Source: Aureimonas sp. AU22 (GTDB lineage: Bacteria > Pseudomonadota > Alphaproteobacteria > Rhizobiales > Rhizobiaceae). From it: a DNA stretch of 64,000 nt. Where the stretch lies: the NCBI RefSeq assembly GCF_001463745.1, contig NZ_BBWJ01000045.1, positions 1 through 64,000 of the forward strand, given 5' to 3'. The position numbers and the translations under genes were made by a program. The first letter of the stretch is position 1. Each line of letters opens with the position of its first letter. Below the pieces are notes generated by a model that saw only the letters and a program-made list of their open reading frames with translations, did no database searches and was not told the DNA's origin. Shown one piece after another: positions 62,511 through 64,000 of this stretch.

Positions 62511-62763
62511 AGGGGCCATGGACGTACCGTTCGGGAATTTGTCGGGGCAGCGGGCTCCGCCCTCAAGGCCATGGGGTAGGATCGCGCAACAGAAGGCAGT
62601 GACGCCGTACGGACCGTGCTACATGGACCGCGGTGAACCACCGTGTGATCAACCGTCTCAGACCGGAGCCTAGCTACTGACGGCAAAAGAATTCGTTCTC
62701 CACTCTTGCACGGGCTGCTGCCGGAGTGCCCATGCGATAAGGCTCGTCCTTCCCTGACAGCCG
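62511..62763. other. Intergenic region
   Basis: No gene is seen in these 250 bases. It lies between the end of the methyltransferase operon and the convergent GGDEF gene. I found no strong terminator. Confidence 0.35.
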
Positions 62764-64000
62764 TCACTTCAAGCATTCGGCAACTGCTTGGCTCAGTCGC
62801 TTCAGGGCGTCGCGCTGGGCGGCCGTGGGACTGTCGAGGACTTCAGGTCCGATCGCGCAAACGGCACCGAGCCATAGGCCCTCTCCGGGATCGAGAAGAG
62901 GCGCGCCTGCGTAGAACCGGAGATTGGGCTCGCCGGCGACGAGAGGGTTCTGCGCGAAGCGGGAATCGCGTTTGAGATCCTCGACGATCATCGGTTCCGA
63001 CCCCGTGATCGTATGTGAGCAGAAGGCGATGTCGCGGGGAACGACCTGCGCATCGATGCCCTCTCGGCCGATCAGCCAGACGTCTTCAGCGCCCACCAAG
63101 GAGACGAAGCCGACCGGGGCATTCATGATACCGGCGGCATCCCGAGCCATGGCATTCAGAATCGCCACCCGATCGTCGTCGAGAAGACGCGTTCTCACGC
63201 GGCTTACCGCTGCAAGGCGCTGCTCCTCCCTAGGACCGATCGGCGCCGTGGGATTGCTCGGCATGTCGCCGGTGGCAATTACCCGGTCCCGCCCCGTCCG
63301 CTTCGCTTCGTAGAGCGTGGCATCCGCTCGTCGAACGAGTTCGTCCGGGGTCACCGCGTCGACAGAGCCCGGACCATAGGTCGTGCAGCCAAGGCTTACC
63401 GTGACGACACCAGCACCCCCCGCGTCCCGGTTTCCCTCGTGGGCGATCGCGAGCTGGCGCACGGCATCTCTGATCAGTTCCGCGACTGCGCGAGCCGTGA
63501 CGTCATCCGCATGGGGGAGAACGACCGCGAACTCCTCACCGCCGTACCGAGCAACGAGATCGTTCGATCGCACGCATCCGGCGACGGCCTCAGCAACCCG
63601 GCGCAGGCATTCGTCGCCAGCCTGATGGCCGTAACGATCGTTGTACCGCTTGAAGTAATCGACATCGAGAAGAAGCAGGGACAGGCTGCCCCCAGCATCG
63701 CTCGCCGCCTCGCATGCATGGGCCAGGACATCGTCGAACCGGCGACGGTTCGCCAGTCCGGTCAGTCCGTCCTTGCTGGCTAGGTCCCTCAGCTCCGCGT
63801 GGGCCTTTTCGAGCTCGACCTCCGCAGCTTTCCGCTTCGAGATGTCGCGCAGGACGACGAGGAAGCCGTCTTCGCCCGGCATATACCCGTACCTCCCCTC
63901 GACCCAGACATCGCGGCCAGTTCGGTGACGCAGGCGATAAGTGGCCTCTGCCGGCTCACCCGTCTCGCGTGCCGCCGTCACGATGCCCTCGACCAACGGC
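62764..64000 (-). CDS. PAS-GGDEF-GAF diguanylate cyclase, partial at right edge
   Basis: The visible 410 residues begin inside a PAS domain (RHRTGRDVWVEGRYGYMPGE), continue into a GGDEF domain with motif YGGEEFAVVLP (GGEEF, active form) and LLLLDVDYFKRYNDRYGHQA, and end in a C-terminal GAF domain (SRVRTRLLDDDRVAILNAMA, RFYAGAPLLDPGEGLWLGAV). It makes c-di-GMP. The GAF domain at the C-terminus is an uncommon order. The N-terminus lies beyond position 64000. Confidence 0.9.
   Translation of the reverse strand, partial: PLVEGIVTAARETGEPAEATYRLRHRTGRDVWVEGRYGYMPGEDGFLVVLRDISKRKAAEVELEKAHAELRDLASKDGLTGLANRRRFDDVLAHACEAASDAGGSLSLLLLDVDYFKRYNDRYGHQAGDECLRRVAEAVAGCVRSNDLVARYGGEEFAVVLPHADDVTARAVAELIRDAVRQLAIAHEGNRDAGGAGVVTVSLGCTTYGPGSVDAVTPDELVRRADATLYEAKRTGRDRVIATGDMPSNPTAPIGPREEQRLAAVSRVRTRLLDDDRVAILNAMARDAAGIMNAPVGFVSLVGAEDVWLIGREGIDAQVVPRDIAFCSHTITGSEPMIVEDLKRDSRFAQNPLVAGEPNLRFYAGAPLLDPGEGLWLGAVCAIGPEVLDSPTAAQRDALKRLSQAVAECLK

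Overview
The window looks like the chromosome of a GC-rich alphaproteobacterium, most likely of the Hyphomicrobiales (Rhizobiales). I base this on the metG-tatD-MBL hydrolase and holB-tmk-dac-rlpA gene order, a GTTC-N7-GTTC LexA box in front of an imuA-imuB-dnaE2 cassette, a HisKA_2-type bacteriophytochrome kinase and a MucR-free but GGDEF/EAL- and PAS-rich signalling set. I cannot name the genus from the sequence alone; Methylobacterium- or Aureimonas-like phyllosphere bacteria are plausible guesses.

Region 1 (about 0.3-7.7 kb, minus strand) is a conserved housekeeping run transcribed leftwards: rlpA-like lipoprotein, D-Ala-D-Ala carboxypeptidase homologue with two degenerate active-site motifs, tmk, holB, metG, tatD and an MBL-fold hydrolase. 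Several are joined by 1-4 base stop/start overlaps. Region 2 (8.1-12.1 kb) holds a small hypothetical gene and two secreted RTX-type calcium-binding proteins, one with a long beta-solenoid-like repeat domain, but no type I exporter.

Region 3 (about 12.5-27.9 kb) is an integrated element next to an intact tRNA-Ser(TGA). It has a tyrosine integrase and a ribbon-helix-helix-like protein on the minus strand. Facing away from them on the plus strand is an excisionase-like HTH gene followed by four small overlapping ORFs, a P4/D5-type primase-helicase, two small DNA-binding proteins, a tail tape measure protein with an embedded M15-peptidase-like domain, and four small overlapping tail-region genes. 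No terminase, portal, capsid or lysis genes are visible, so it is a defective prophage or a satellite-like element. Its right end carries a lower-GC two-gene unit (a soluble protein plus a four-helix membrane protein) that is the best candidate in the window for an undescribed defence or exclusion module. It is followed by about 1 kb of mostly non-coding DNA with inverted repeats and a truncated 3' half of a tRNA-Arg(TCT).

Region 4 (28-49.5 kb) is accessory: epoxide-hydrolase-like and MBL hydrolases, a glycosidase-like protein, a frameshifted DUF4239 gene, small stress-type proteins, a SGNH arylesterase, then a sensory block with a bacteriophytochrome kinase cut from its chromophore-binding N-terminus by a single TAA codon, a soluble PAS-PAS chemoreceptor and an MHYT-GGDEF-EAL protein. 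MarR/dienelactone hydrolase and AraC/SDR divergent pairs follow.

Region 5 (49.6-64 kb) has the SOS mutagenesis cassette dnaE2-imuB-imuA with its LexA box, an exported alpha/beta hydrolase, an MscS channel, an SLC13-type transporter with RCK-C domains, an Rrf2-regulated operon (thioredoxin-reductase-like flavoprotein plus two methyltransferases) with an operator over its start codon, and a PAS-GGDEF-GAF protein that runs off the right edge.
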